Positions 9,724-22,660 of a DNA stretch of 64,000 bases are shown in pieces. Numbering within the stretch: position 1 is the stretch's first letter; the number at the start of each line of letters is the position of its first letter. The translations under genes and the position numbers were made by a program. The DNA lies in contig OY997591.1 of NCBI GenBank assembly GCA_963921825.1, positions 15,929,515 through 15,993,514 on the forward strand, written 5' to 3'. A model generated the notes under the pieces. It worked only from the letters and a program-made list of their open reading frames with translations. It made no database searches and was not told the DNA's origin. This stretch comes from Erodium maritimum (taxonomy: Eukaryota; Streptophyta; Magnoliopsida; Geraniales; Geraniaceae).

Positions 9724-12372
9724 TGTATGAACCGCCACCGGTCGATCCCGGTCGAACTGGAGGTTTTCGGCGAAAGTTGACTTTTTGCTAGAAAAGTCAA
9801 TCGATGACTCCGGGAGCCATTCGGGACCTTTCCGGGCCCAAAAATCTTAGCCGTCATTACGGTTAGCTTAATTGGGCCGTTTCCTTTCAAATGACTGTAA
9901 TTGGGAAAAAGTCAAATGTCGGTCAACTTTGGTCAAACCTCCAGATTTAAAGAATTAATTAATGGTGTGCTGAGATATTTTGCTAGAGGTGGTCCCCTCT
10001 ATGGACACATGTCCATAATGGCTTGGGTGAGAAGAAACAAGGTCTAAAGACCCTTATACCCTTAAAACCTTGGGTATGAAAGGCAAAGAAGGAAGGGGAC
10101 ATATTGGACAATTCAAGGGTAGGTTAAAGCCCTCATTTGGGTCATTTTTCACGTACTTTTCAGTGTTGACCGAAATTGAGAGAGGAAGGAAGAAGAAAAG
10201 GAGCTTAGGAAGCTTGAAAAAGAAGAAAGGAGGAAAAATAGGGTCTTGAGCCCATTTGCTACCCAAAACCTCTCAAAAACTCTTGTTTCTTCACCTATTC
10301 TCCATTCTCAAGGTAAATCCCCAACCATTTTTTGTTTTTGATGGATTTGATTCATGGGTTTTGAGGAGAAATGAGGAAAGTTGTTGAATTTTGGAGTTTG
10401 GGGTTTGGATGATGAATTTTTGGAGAAAAATGATGTTGGATGATTGATTTTGTTGAGTTTTCTGGAGTTTTGATGAAGACCCATGGTGGGTTTTGCAGTA
10501 GAGAATTTTGGGGACTGTTTTGAAGCTTTAGAAGGTCATCAATGGAGGTTTTGGGGGTAAATTTCGTGGAAAACTTAGGCTGGAGGAAGAAGACGCTGAA
10601 CAGTGCCAGACCCGTCACGGATCCGTGACGGGCACCGTGACGGGAGACGTCACGGCTCCGTGAGGGAGACCATGACGGCGTCAGTCACGGCTCTGTGAGG
10701 AGAACGGTGACGGCCTGGACCACGGATCCGTGGCCAGATCCGTGGCGCAACCATCAAGGTTCCGTGACCCGAACCGTGACAGACCTGAGTTGGGCCTCTT
10801 GGGCCCATTCTGCGGAATTTCGAGTAATTGGGACGGTTATCTTTAATCGAGTCTTTTTGGGGTTAATTGGGAATGTTTTCCTCTTAAACCTTTGTGAATT
10901 ACTCTTGATTCGCGAATTGTTTTATGATCCAAGACTTTGTATCCGAGCTTGATGGAGGAGGAGGCCCTTGGATCTCGTGACGTGGAGAAGGAAGCTAGCC
11001 AGGTCGTCAGAAGCTAGGATTGGATTACTTTGAGTTTTAGGTAGGGAAAGTAGCGACTACCGGTTTAATTACGGAAAGTTACTGGTATGCCTTTAAGATA
11101 ATAATAATAACCGGAAATGTCATAGTTTGCATATAGGATGTGATTCACTAGAATAACCGCTTTCAATTACGATAATAAATGGAAGAGTCTTAGTTTCCAT
11201 ATAGGATGTGATTAACTAGAATAACCGCTTTCAATTATGGGAAATTGTCGTGCTGATAGAATGGCCATGTCGAGCCTTAGGGTTGCGTGTTGATTGTGAT
11301 GCCATGATCTATGATTGAGATGCATGATGCTTGTTGTAGCCGTTGATTAGATTGAAAGTCATAATAAGATATACTCGGTGTAGCATGTTGTTGCTATGAT
11401 TGGGCAAGTGTGCCATGCGTGATGTGATGTGAACCATTGATTGTGATATGATCGGGTGAGTGATAGACCGATATGTGTGTTATGGTGAGTTGGCTCGGTT
11501 GGTATGATGTGGTCGAACTATGGCATTGTGATGTGTGTTATTCTCTTGATGTGTGTTCCAAGAGGAGGTGTGTCCGGTATGATACCTACACTGAGAGAGT
11601 ATGCCGGTGTAGGGTATCGAGGACGAGGATGGTGTGATCATTGCCCCAATGCTATGTGGTCCGGGAAGGCGTACGACCGAGGTATGTGCCGGTCCGGTAT
11701 GCATGGGGCCCCGAGTCTACGTGACGGGAAGACATTCGACTGAATGTATTGCCGGTCATGGATGTTACCCCGAGTCTACGTGACGGGAAGATGTCGGGAC
11801 CGATACTGTGTGTTCCGGTATGATATAAGTGGGACGGGCTGTGATAGCCGGTGTTGTTGAGAACTGTTGTGTAGATTATGTATTTACTCTGTTGTGTGTT
11901 GTATGCATGTTGTTGACTGTGTGCGATTTTTTAAGTGTGATTATGGTCTTGGGTGAGTGATTGGTGGTTGGTAACTTCCCGTGGGCGTTGTTAGTAGTTA
12001 TGCTTTGCTAGTATGCCCTAATTGGACGGTTACTCGTGTGGTGAACGGATTTTCATAACCTTAACTACTTTTCCTACTGAGCGAAAGCTCACCCCTTTAC
12101 CTTGTTGTTTTTCAGGTCTTGAACGGGACTTGTGCTAGCGGGATTCTCGGCGCTTGGGAGCTAGCGAGGGTCTTGTTTAGCTGTCTAGAGACGTACTGTT
12201 ATTTTGAACTAAACACTTATTTGATCGTTTTTATGAGTTGTTGACTCTTTTTATCGGATTTATGGATTATAGATTATTATTTTAAGATTTATTTCCTTTA
12301 AAATTTCTTTAATTATTTATCACCTTAAGTTCACGTCTCGAGTCCGGTCAAAACCGGATTTGGGGCGTGACA
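9724..12372 (+). repeat. 3' LTR of the chromovirus
   Basis: It starts tgtatgaaccgcc and ends ggcgtgaca, and is followed by the TSD caact. At 2649 bp it is longer than the 5' LTR. It keeps a segment at about 11824-11990 and extra ccgtgacgg units near 10615-10640. The conserved ctgagcgaaagctcacccc block is at 12074-12100. Confidence 0.93.
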
Positions 12373-12377
12373 CAACT

Positions 12378-13804
12378 TTATTTCTACCGTTCCTTCCACA
12401 CCGTGCTCTACTACGCCATCTCTCATGTCAGGCCGAGTAACACATGTCCCCTCTTCTTCTGTCCCCTCGTAGTGTCCATCCACGGTTTTATCCAAACCAC
12501 ACCGCCATAGGACTCCATATAAGAGACTTTTGGTTTTTTCCCTATCACCGTTGCCCTCTTCCTCTAGTCACTTTCCGGTCCGACCGATGTTGAGCGATGA
12601 GAGAGCTCTATCACTACGAGAGAGTCTGGTTCCTCCCCCGCGATCATCGCACGATGTCTACTCCCCTAGGTTGAGCCGAAGTCGTGTGGATCCTCATCAC
12701 CTTGGGAGAGTCCAGTCATGGAACAAGAGGCTAAATGCCTTAATGGTTTTATCCAGGCAACGTCTCTTCCCGAACTATTTTCCAGCACCGATATCTCTCA
12801 CGTAGTCACTATCACGGAGACCCCACCACGGCCTACCGTCCTTCCTGAACCGGCTAGATGCATGAGTATTATTTCCTAGTTTCCTACTACTCATGACTTT
12901 ACAGAATGACAGCGCCTTCGCCCTCAAAATTACTAGCCATCGCTCTTGGATCATGGGTCCATCCCTACTCGAGGCCGTGCTTGTCACCGACCGCATCTTC
13001 GCTCCCAACAACTGCATGGTGAGGTCCTGCAAGACAAGGTCATCGCGATGTCCCTTCCGCGCCTGGCTTCGCTTGTGAGGTATCTTGTCCTACCTAAACC
13101 GGAAGAAATAGTTGGGACGTCCAACCCAACCCAGACCTCGTCTCCCCTTGGATAGATAGGGGAGGATTTGGTTACGTCCACCGTCATGCCTAACCGAAGA
13201 ATAGGTAGGATGGAAACTAGTGGTTCTCTTGGAGGATATCTAGGGTTTATCTCGGGGGGCTAGAGCTGATGCCCGACCCCCTATATAGGAAGAGAGGGGC
13301 GTATTGGTTGGAAGGAATATGTTTCCATCCTATAAAAGGCATTCAGGCGAGGGTTGGAAAACAGCCTCGTCGGGATCAATAAGGACCCAAAGTGTAGGGC
13401 TGTACGAGAGGACTGGCATCTCGCCCCTTAAGGAGGCTCCTCTATCATACTCTGTGATCCCTCCTCACACCACGTACATCTCCCAGTTACCTAGTGTTCC
13501 CAATTGATGGAACCATCATCTCTCAAGCTCTGACGTGTGGGTTCAGGTTGAGCTGGATATGTTTTTTAGTCAAGTTTAGGTAGTCGATTGGAGTTTTGTT
13601 GTCCAACCCTTGGTTTCTTAATCTCTGTTTTAGTTTGGTCGCGTTGTTTATTGTTAAAATTTAGTGTTTGGTCACTTAAAAACCTGAATATACCTCGGGT
13701 TTCCTTAGAGAATTAGTTGTAGTCAGTCTTCGGATATACTACTTCTCTTATTCCTTATTATGTTTGATGATTTCATATGAATAAAACTCCTTTCTTATGC
13801 TAAA
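12378..13804. other. Unassigned sequence right of the chromovirus
   Basis: The first half has a coding-like texture (open frames at 12530-12805, 12893-13078 and 12946-13155), but none matches a family I recognise and the frames are short and overlapping. The segment 13300-13520 has a Copia- or Gypsy-leader look. There is a tataaaa at about 13331. No gene can be supported. Confidence 0.4.
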
Positions 13805-14121
13805 AAAGATAGTAATATATTAAAAGAGAAATTAAGGTTAAAAGAAAATGAATTATATTTTTTTTTCTGTAGCATCCCTTTCTTCTCTACCAAAAATATA
13901 GAAGAATCGTTCTTCTTATCCATAATGTCTCAAGTGGTTGAAATATCATCACTCGGTATGGAGACTCTAGCGACTTTGTGATTTTAGAGTTATATCAAGT
14001 ATCATTGTTATACCAAGTAAGTGGTTTATATAATTTTTCTATTGATTTAGATGCAATAGAACGTTTAAGGATCAAATATGTTTTATTTCGACGCGAACAT
14101 GTAATGTTTATCGATCACTCA
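13805..14121 (+). repeat. 5' LTR fragment of a Copia element (Copia-2)
   Basis: This stretch is clearly homologous to about 19600-19890. Both share cgttcttctt, then atcattgttataccaagtaag and a conserved run of about 110 bp to gaatatgtt. It is followed directly by a tRNA-Met primer site, so it is the 3' end of a 5' LTR. The LTR start is missing; homology stops near 13805. Confidence 0.75.
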
Positions 14122-14123
14122 AT

Positions 14124-14134
14124 TGGTATCAGAG
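14124..14134 (+). other. Primer binding site (tRNA-Met) of Copia-2
   Basis: tggtatcagag lies just after the LTR fragment. It is the canonical Met primer complement and gives a + orientation. Confidence 0.78.
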
Positions 14135-14589
14135 ATTCATTCACATTAAATCATACTTAGACTACTTGAATCGTATTACTGTTTTGATTTTTCATACGAC
14201 TTGGATTAACGATTATTAATCCTTATTGACCGGAACATGATATATAATATTTTTATATGGTGTGAAAAATATTTGTACGTCGTAAGAACATATGATTTTT
14301 TCAGTGGCTTTCATGTAGGGGTGTAACCGACCCGGATAACCGGTCCGAAGTTCATTTAATTGTGTAGTCCGGATCATCCGGATATTGAAAATGAATGTCC
14401 ATATCCAGTTCGGATGACCGAATATTATCCATACTTTTTTCCATCCGAATTCGGACCAACATCGAATTTTATCTCGACCAACTGGGAACGAGAAACTAAA
14501 AAAAAACTAGAATACGACCTTATTAAAAACTTGAATTAGGCCCACAAAATAATTAGCCGAACAAAAGAATACAAGAAATCACACTCAGA
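14135..14589. other. Leader and degenerate internal sequence
   Basis: No coding region is visible. From about 14325 there is a pyrimidine/purine-alternating stretch with repeated ccggat words (gacccggataaccggtccg, ccggatcatccggatatt, cggatgaccg). It looks like a small inserted repeat, but I cannot name it. Confidence 0.4.
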
Positions 14590-14739
14590 GGAATATCAAA
14601 GCTTGATAAAAGTGGATGTTTTTATAAATGATTCACCTATATTGCAACTAATGATAACATAGCCGACCCATTGACTAAGGCACTGTCGTTGCCAAAACAT
14701 GAGAGGCATGTAAGGTCAATGGGAATAGATTGGAAATAG
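14590..14739 (+). pseudogene. 3' end of Copia pol (Copia-1)
   Basis: Frame reading through 14653-14739 gives NIADPLTKALSLPKHERHV, then SMGIDWK and a TAG. This is the hallmark C-terminus of plant Ty1/Copia polyproteins, just after RNase H. Upstream sequence is lost, so only the last 30-50 codons survive. A purine-rich tract, gggcaagtggga, follows at about 14739-14750, then the LTR. Confidence 0.85.
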
Positions 14740-14753
14740 GGCAAGTGGGAAAT

Positions 14754-16431
14754 TGTTAGTCTTAGTACCCGTAGTTCAATCATAAATATCCAAATGTATA
14801 TATCATCATTAGCAATAAGATTAAAGCGGCTTTATATTACTTAAGTGTTGGAGTAATATATCGATGTTTGTTCTGATCTATGTCCACCATGCGAATAGAA
14901 CCATAGATCAAGATAGATCACACTCGATGTGTCTCTAGTCAGCAAAGCTTCGCTAGAAGCGATTACTAAGAAAGATGGCTCTTCATGGCTTACGTTCTAT
15001 TAGTCATTGGAATGGGATTTTAGAGTCTATCATAGATACCATGTGGAACATGATATTGGATGACCCGACATGAATATGTGCCATAGATCAAGTCATGAAC
15101 ATATTCATTTTCGTAGGTTGTCATGTATCCTTAGACCAAGGAGTCTTTTTGAAAACTATGCAGTAAACAACTAAGTTTGACCTGAGCCAACGTTGCCTAT
15201 GACAGGGTTTCCATAATAGCCAGGATTGTCTTGGGGACGGAATGCATGAGTGACACGAAAGACAGCTAAGGGATTTATCCCTCATACTGAGGTATGAGAA
15301 AGATATCGGTTCTCGGTCGCTTGATCGAGAGTGACTGAAAGAATAGCATGGCCATGCACATGATACTGGGTATCATATATTCAGTCATGTCACATATCAA
15401 GGAACAATGATCGAGAATAATAAGGATGACGACTCTATGCCTCTCAATCAGGATATCAGTGATAAAAGGATAATGACATGGACGACAGAAAGGTTAGAAT
15501 TGACAGGGTCGATTCGTTATGTAGTGTCAGGCAATACTAAAGTCTCGTTAGTTTCCACTTATATAGGATCAAGTAAAATGGGATTTTACGTTGATCTATT
15601 GACATGCATAAACCTAAGGGTCAAACGTAAGGATGAAAATCATTGACACAATTATGGAGAATGGCCAAAAGAGAGTTGTCTCGAGACATGACAAAAACTG
15701 GGTTTTGGGTCATGTGCCTGTAAGTGAATAAGACATTACGGATCGAGACAAGGCTTGTAGTCTTGGGATTGATCACGTCGGATAATGTTGCACATTTTCG
15801 GTATGAAAGGTTTAGAGGCGATGAGTGCGTCATGGGACCTCATTGGGAATGGCCACGGGCCATGTTCCAAGAGGCCCATGCAACCAAGGCCCATGGAACT
15901 AATTAATCAAGTCTTGATTAATTAGTACTAAGTAAGCAAGACAAGGATTAAGTGTTGGTGATTCACCACCTAACCCCATATTGTTTAGCCTTAGTTAGCA
16001 TCATACTTGTCCTAGTTCACACCATGCTTCACACCTTACTTGTCCTTGGTAGTTGTTGATTATATTGATGGTTTAAGTCATCTTTTTCATATAACAAAAC
16101 ACAAGACAAGAATAAGAACACAAGTTCTCTTCCTCTCTCCCTTCAATTTCGGGTTTGGCTTTCTTTCTTTATCTTGTAGTGTTCTTGAGTCATCTAAAGA
16201 AGAACTACGTGGCTTTGATTCCAATTGGATACGTAGGCGTCTGGGAGACTCAAGCCGATCATTGTTTCTTTGGTGTTCTCTTCATTCTACTTGTGTTCTT
16301 GAACTAATTGGTAAGGAGACATCCATATTGTTTATTCTCTTGTGTATCTAATATTTGGTAGTGTTCTACGGCATGGTCTCGAGTTATTTCCGCTACAAGT
16401 ATGTGTTCATACCCTCCATCGAGACCCAACA
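14754..16431 (+). repeat. 3' LTR of Copia-1
   Basis: It starts tgttagtcttag directly after the polypurine tract and ends gacccaaca, giving TG...CA ends and about 1.68 kb. An inverted, truncated relative lies at 60946-62488. The two share, for example, the aatgggaatggccacggg-type block and the gattaattagtact/agtactaattaatc block. The 5' LTR of this element is not in the window. Confidence 0.85.
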
Positions 16432-16552
16432 AATATGATTACATGAAAGACTCGTTTGCGTATAAGATCTTTTGCTGACGATAGCTATCCACGTGTCATT
16501 CTGAGCATTAAACAAAGCGTCGTTACTTCTTTTCACAACTTTTCATCTTCTT

Positions 16553-16558
16553 TATAAA
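16553..16558 (+). promoter_or_regulatory. Candidate TATA box of the acidic-protein locus
   Basis: tataaa lies 77 bases upstream of the first ATG (16635) of the acidic reading frame and just beyond the Copia LTR end. Placement is plausible for a plant core promoter; there is no other support. Confidence 0.35.
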
Positions 16559-16634
16559 CTAGATTAGCAGTGCAATTATGACATTATCTACCACACTTGA
16601 TCTGTAATTTCTCTCTGTTAAACCACATATGTAC

Positions 16635-17516
<882 letters not shown>

Positions 17517-17539
17517 TTATTGTTCTTGTTAAACCATGT

Positions 17540-17945
17540 AACTATGATATGTATGAAAGTATTGAAATTGATCAATTGTATTAATAAATAATGGGATAAT
17601 TTCACTTTAGTACCCTAAATTTTCCATATTTCATTTAGAGAACCCTAAATTTTTTCATGTCACCTAATTATCCTAAAATTTCATTTGTCATTTTAATATC
17701 CACGGTTAAATTTCCATCAAAAATAGGAAAAATAACCATAATACCCCTCACTAACAATTAAATTTTCAAACCCATGCCATTGATTTTTTAAAAATATTTT
17801 TTTAAAATAAAAATGTTTTTTAAAAAATTCATTTTTTTAAATTCAGTTTTTATTTAAAAATTAATTTTATTTTTTAAACAATCAGTTTTATTTAAGAAAC
17901 AATTTTATTTATGTAACAAATCATTTTTATTTTTTAAAAAAATCC
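17540..17945. other. AT-rich spacer with MITE-like text
   Basis: The stretch 17600-17765 carries repeated accctaaatttt words (tagtaccctaaattttcc, gagaaccctaaattttttc) typical of plant MITE ends. The rest is poly-A/T rich. There is no gene, and I could not pair terminal repeats or a TSD. Confidence 0.45.
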
Positions 17946-18095
17946 AAACACGTTCTTCGGAAGTTTCATTTAGTTAAAGAAATAGTTGAACGTGAGGACC
18001 TTCAAATTATGAAGGTGGAAGGAAAGGAAAACATTGCAGATCCTTTTACTAAGGTTCTTGCTCAAAGGAGTTTGACAAACATAAGTCCAATTTAG
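17946..18095 (+). pseudogene. 3' end of Copia pol (Copia-2)
   Basis: Fifty codons read KHVLRKFHLVKEIVERE and then EGKENIADPFTKVLAQRS to a TAG at 18093-18095. This is the RNase H tail and C-terminus of a Ty1/Copia polyprotein, of a different subfamily from the one at 14.6 kb. With the LTR that follows and the LTR/primer-site piece at 13.8-14.13 kb, it probably belongs to one Copia-2 element whose middle has been replaced or deleted. Confidence 0.82.
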
Positions 18096-19890
18096 GATTG
18101 AAGTTCATGAATGATTGGCTCTAGGTCTGTCAATCTTCATGTAACATTGTTTTTTGCATATTTCATATTGTGATTTCTTATTAGCTGAGACTAATATAAT
18201 ATGAATTTTATTGTTATCATATATGAACGTTTAATGACATTGGATATGATAAGTCTTTGATTAAATTGGTATACTTGTCGTTGTAGTAGATAGGTAAAAT
18301 ATCATATTGGTACCCTTAACTATACGTTTTTAACACATTGGTACCCTTAACTAATTTAATCACTAAAAAGGTACCTTAAGTTTCCAATCAGTAACACTTT
18401 AGTGTTTTCCGTTCATTTTTTTTACGGAAAATGGTCATGGTGGTGGAGATGAAGGCTGGGGAAGAAACAAAATGAAGGAGGCGTATGTATGAAATAAAAT
18501 GGGGGAGATGAAGGTTGCGTAGGAGAAATAAGGTAAAAAAATAATTAGGGTTTGAACTTAGAGGGGTATTTTTGTCATTTTTTGAAAGTTTAAGGTCACG
18601 TGCATTGCACATGACCATTTTCCGAGTAGATATTATGATAATACGAGTAAAGTATTATAGAATTTGATCTAAAAGTGTTCTTGGTCATAAGATCATCCTA
18701 TTGGGACTACGATGATTCAGATAGACCAATACATGTGTAATGATACTCATTGGATGTGTTTAATGGATCTCATTCATTAAACTATAATATAGATGATGCA
18801 TATATTGGATATGATCATTGACTTAAGAGAAAGTGAGATTTCCCAAATGGTTGATATTACATGTACTGTCAATGTGGATATTCTCTTAAGGAACAAATGT
18901 ACATTGTTTAACTTGAGATCACTATAGTGATTAATAGAATACTTGTTATACTTTGATATCAGACACCTAGTGTGTAAAAATGCTAGTTGAAAGATCATTG
19001 GGTGTAATTGAGTAGCTATTTAATCAGTGGTGAGTCAAGTGGAATCTATCAACTCAGGGTAAAGAATTTGAACTCTATGTTGTTATCAATCTTATAGTTA
19101 TAAAGAACCTTGGCCAAGCCTTATGAATGATTAAGAAAGGGGTTTCTTAAAGTCATTCAAAAATCAGTAACGATCAACATGAAATATAGTGATTATCTAT
19201 TAGGGTTTGGCCTTCAAACCATATCATAAGATAATCCAAAGTTGGAATAATGGAAGGAAAATAATGCATTATCCTTAACCAGGTTCATCTTTATTGAATA
19301 TCGATATTCACGTTATCTGTCGTCGAGGAGTGTTGTAAGACGCCAACCTCGATTAGTAATTAATGAGATTAATTGCTATTGGTTTATCGTTAAACCTATG
19401 TGGTCACACACTTACGAGTGACGTTTGATGTTTATAATCATTTAATTTATTGAAATGATGTAGATGACATACTTTTTATAATTTCTGCTAACACGGAAAT
19501 ACAATAAATATTGGAGTTCTTGACTGATTGGATCTAGGTAAAGTGAGAGACTATTGGGTTTTTCCCTAGGCCCAATCGAGTATTAAGCCCAATTGAGTCT
19601 TTAACCTAATACTAAGAGTAATATATTAGGAAATAAATTAGGGTTAAGAGAATGAATAATCTTTTTCTCTCTAAACTCCCTTTTCTTCTTTCCCAAAAAT
19701 ACAAAAGAATCGTTCTTCTTCTCCATAGTTGTCCTAATGGTTGAAAGCAAAGATAGTCACTTGGTGTGGGTACACTAAAGACTTCTTGGTTTCAGAGTTA
19801 TAAAGTATCATTGTTATACCAAGTAAGCGGTTTCTATAATTTTTCTATTGATTTAGGTACAATAGATTGTTTAAAGATCGAATATGTTTA
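18096..19890 (+). repeat. 3' LTR region of Copia-2, interrupted
   Basis: It follows the pol end. Its last 300 bp (about 19600-19890) match the 5' LTR fragment at 13805-14105. The exact LTR start is not clear. A 332-bp MITE is inserted at 18293-18624. The right end is truncated just after gaatatgttt, before the LTR's own terminus. Apart from these repeats no gene is seen; short minus-strand frames at 18388-18618 and 18777-18998 fall inside LTR and MITE sequence. Confidence 0.6.
18293..18624. mobile_element. hAT-like MITE with 8-bp target duplication
   Basis: An 8-bp direct repeat, agtagata, flanks it at 18285-18292 and 18625-18632. Ends are ggtaaaatatcat on the left and, reversed, cggaaaatggtcatg on the right, giving weak terminal inverted repeats. 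A stronger inverted pair lies inside: cggaaaatggtcatg at 18425-18439 against 18610-18624. Length and an 8-bp duplication fit a hAT-class MITE. It carries no coding capacity. Confidence 0.6.
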
Positions 19891-20049
19891 CTGATCCTCT
19901 AGATCGGCCATTTTGTATTTGTCTCCAATTATCCAAAGTGGAGAAAAGAAGAAGTTGCAAAAAATTGTAGCTATGATGCCCTTGTATTTGTTATTGTATC
20001 AGTGCCCAAAAAATAACAAGACACCAATACGAAGTATAAACATGAAATG

Positions 20050-20517
20050 AAACTGAGATAAAAAAACATGAGGCATAAACTTATGAGATGCGCGGGCCTT
20101 TTGATCTTTTGTAGTAGCCCATAGGATGTCTTCGCCACATACTATAGGTTATTGAAAATTTCCTTATGGGGTTGGGGCCGGGTCCATAGACACCCGTACT
20201 TGAGCACTCACACCGAATCTATAGGAAAATTTGACTGTTGATACAATGGAGTAATCTCGTCAGTAGTAAGCTTTGTCAAAGCTTTAGCATACATTTCCAT
20301 CCTTTGATTGAGTTTAGGTTCCTTTCTTTTCCAACCTTCCACCATAAATAAGCGATTGTCTCTACAAGCAAAGCCATTAAATCTTTCCAAGACAAACCAT
20401 TTGCTTTTGAAATTTGGTTTTTGAGGAGCTTCAATTTTGACAATCTTGTCAGATTCAATGAAGCTGTTTTCCAACCAAATAGAAGAAGGATTTGGAGGTA
20501 CATTATGTACAGAGATC
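20050..20517 (-). pseudogene. Unidentified coding fragment, split by a LINE
   Basis: On the minus strand the frame reads from about 20517 through VHNVPPNPSSIWLE, SKWFVLERFNGFACRDNR and LTTDEITPLYQQSNFPIDSV to a TGA at 20208-20210. A shifted frame then continues sensibly (EHSSTGVYGPGPN, RRHPMGYYKRSKGPR). I do not recognise the protein. The upstream part lies beyond the inserted element, right of 25667, where the minus strand reads NKIVLALQNQ and then a cag/gtaagg that could equally be a 5' splice site. The long conserved-looking frame suggests a real exon or processed gene fragment, now broken by a frameshift and a 5.1-kb insertion. Confidence 0.5.
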
Positions 20518-20685
20518 CAGTAGTCCCTTACCTTTTTTTTTTGATAAGCTAAGAAATTTATTGAGCAATTATTCTACAAGGTTATAGAAAAAAGCAAGAA
20601 AAGATCCAACAAGATCCTTTCTTCAAACCAATACAGCTACGAAGAGCGAAAAAAGAACCAGAACAAAACAAGAAATGAACCTTGT

Positions 20686-21648
20686 CTATATCCTATTCGG
20701 GTTCAAACAAGAAAACCGGTTAGACACCGGAATAGGAGTTAGGTCTTGATCAGAAATCGGATCCAAATGATCCCTGTTCTTCCTTCCCTCAGACTGATCG
20801 AGGACTAAAGAACAGAGATCAACAACTTTTCTACCAACTTTCGAGCTGTAGTTCCAATTACCCGAACCATCTTTTTTGGCTACGTCCACCAAAAACCGAC
20901 CCATTTTATCCCCTTTATCAGCAAAAGTCATGGCTCTACTCTGGTACACTACAACTGGTTGTGCAATCACCTTTGCCTGACCCTTCTTAGGACGACCACG
21001 TCTTTTTGGTTCAACCTCGGGAATCTGTTTTTCCAAGGCGTTCTTCCACGGACTTCCTTGAAACACAACCTCAAAAGTCGGGTCATCACCCCTAAGTTGA
21101 TTGTCGGGAGCATCCGAACCCAAAACTGCAGGGCCCAGATCAGTCTCCAATCTCTTAAAAATGTTACTCAAGCACGGATCAACTTGACCCAACAACTGGG
21201 CCTTTCCAGATTCTAGCTGAAGCCCATCCGTCAAGCTCGGTCCGACCAGATAACCTGCATGCTTGAAACCAGGCCCAATCTGAAAAGCTTGGCCCAAATT
21301 GTTCTGAGGCTCGTCTACACCCCCAGGACGACAACTCGCAGCCGCCAACGGAGTCGACGTCTCTTCCTGTAATTGCGGCGCGATCTCAACCCGATTTTCA
21401 TTCCCTTGATTCAAAATTGGAAATCCTTGATCCATAATCCCTGGAATCAAGGGATCGCCTCCTGAAACCGTGGGGAAAGAAGATGAGCACGGAATCTCGC
21501 CTATCTCCTGCGCAATCGTCGGCGAAGCTGCCGCCGGAAAGGGTGTGCCCAGATGTGTGACGACCCCTCCAGGACACTCCAGTCCAGCAACTCCTGGCCG
21601 AGCGATCTCATCGGAGCTCGGGTTCCGAGTGTCGCGTAGAACAGAGTT
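20686..21648 (-). pseudogene. LINE ORF1, C-terminal part with AT-hook
   Basis: This is the continuation of the RRM protein, about 317 residues to the stop at 20686-20688. It is Pro/Gly/Ser-rich and probably disordered. A clear AT-hook, PKRRGRPKKG, is encoded near 20979-21008, which suggests DNA minor-groove binding in addition to RNA binding. The end, PVSNRFSCLNPNRI, resembles the usual C-terminus of plant LINE ORF1 just ahead of ORF2, but here only a 3' UTR and poly-A follow. The frame is open throughout and agrees with the N-terminal half across the LTR when one TSD copy is discounted. Confidence 0.78.
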
Positions 21649-22660
21649 TGTCACGCCCCAATTTCAGTAAAACCGAACTAGGGACGCGAACATTTAAAAC
21701 AATAAAACATTTTGAAGCCTTTTACATAAATCACTTTAAAATCGCCACTTGTTCATCAAAAATAATCATTTAATCATTTAAAACTTAAAGGTACATCCCA
21801 ACAATTGGACAAAAAGCAAGGTACACGTCGCTAGACTCAAAGTAAACCCAGAATCCCGCTCCTAGCTCTTCAAGCTTCAGAAGCTCACCTAGTCCAACCT
21901 GCGACCGGTACCTGTAGGAAAAGCAGCTAGGGGTGAGCGTTCGCTCACCACCACGGATAACACACTGACTACGACATACTTAGCAGACAATGCCGGTAAC
22001 ACCAACAACCAACTCAACATCGGGAATCACTATCCCCAAACTCAAGTAACCCGAGTGACACCCACACACTGATACTTTCCTCAACCGACTCAACACTCGG
22101 ACTCGTAATGTGGATCTGACACAACGATTGACGACCTCCTCCAACGACACGACAGACAACCACGCAACACCCAAGATCACAAAGGATCGAACACCAAACA
22201 AGATCACAAAGGATCGCATTCCAAACAAGATCACAAAGGATCGCAATCCTGTCAGCTGCTCAGTGCCGGTTGCAAACCGGCTGGGCTCGAGCATGCCCCA
22301 CGCGCTTTGCCGATCCCTGTCAGGCTCCAGGCGGTCGACCTGGTGGCGATAAACCGAGCTACTTTTCCGATAGCTAGTCAGAAGGGGAGCTGCCCTCTCA
22401 TCGCCTAAAAACGCTCACAACCTGCCGAGACTCGAACTCGGGTCAGGCTAGCCAAAGAACGCTCGCAACTTACCGAGACTCGAACTCGTAAGCCAGCCAA
22501 ATTTCCACACCACTTCCCGACACAAAGTCGAGTCACGAACCTCGGGCAAACACAATCACAATCACAAGCAAAGTTCAACAAACAGCAACAACACAGGTTC
22601 AACACTCCACAGGCACTCATGGCCACCCAAGACACCAATAGTAAACCACAGACTCAACCA

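Larger units (their letters stand above)
1735..12372 (+). mobile_element. Full-length Ty3/Gypsy chromovirus (Tekay/Del-like), degraded
   Basis: This is a 10.6-kb LTR retrotransposon. Its termini are TG...CA, and a perfect 5-bp duplication, caact, flanks it at 1730-1734 and 12373-12377. In order it contains a 5' LTR, a tRNA-Met primer site, an untranslated leader, gag with zinc knuckle, aspartic protease, reverse transcriptase, RNase H, integrase, a chromodomain-like end, a polypurine tract and a 3' LTR. Very long LTRs (about 2.5 kb), the Met primer and a C-terminal chromodomain are typical of the Tekay/Del lineage. The coding part changes frame at least three times and has about six internal stops, so this copy is non-autonomous. 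By eye the LTRs differ by scattered substitutions and a few indels, which points to a moderately old insertion. Confidence 0.93.

Noticed and set aside
1735-12372. Endogenous pararetrovirus as an explanation for the gag-pol region
   Set aside because: Paired LTRs, a TSD, integrase and a chromodomain define an LTR retrotransposon; no movement protein or viral coat motif was seen.
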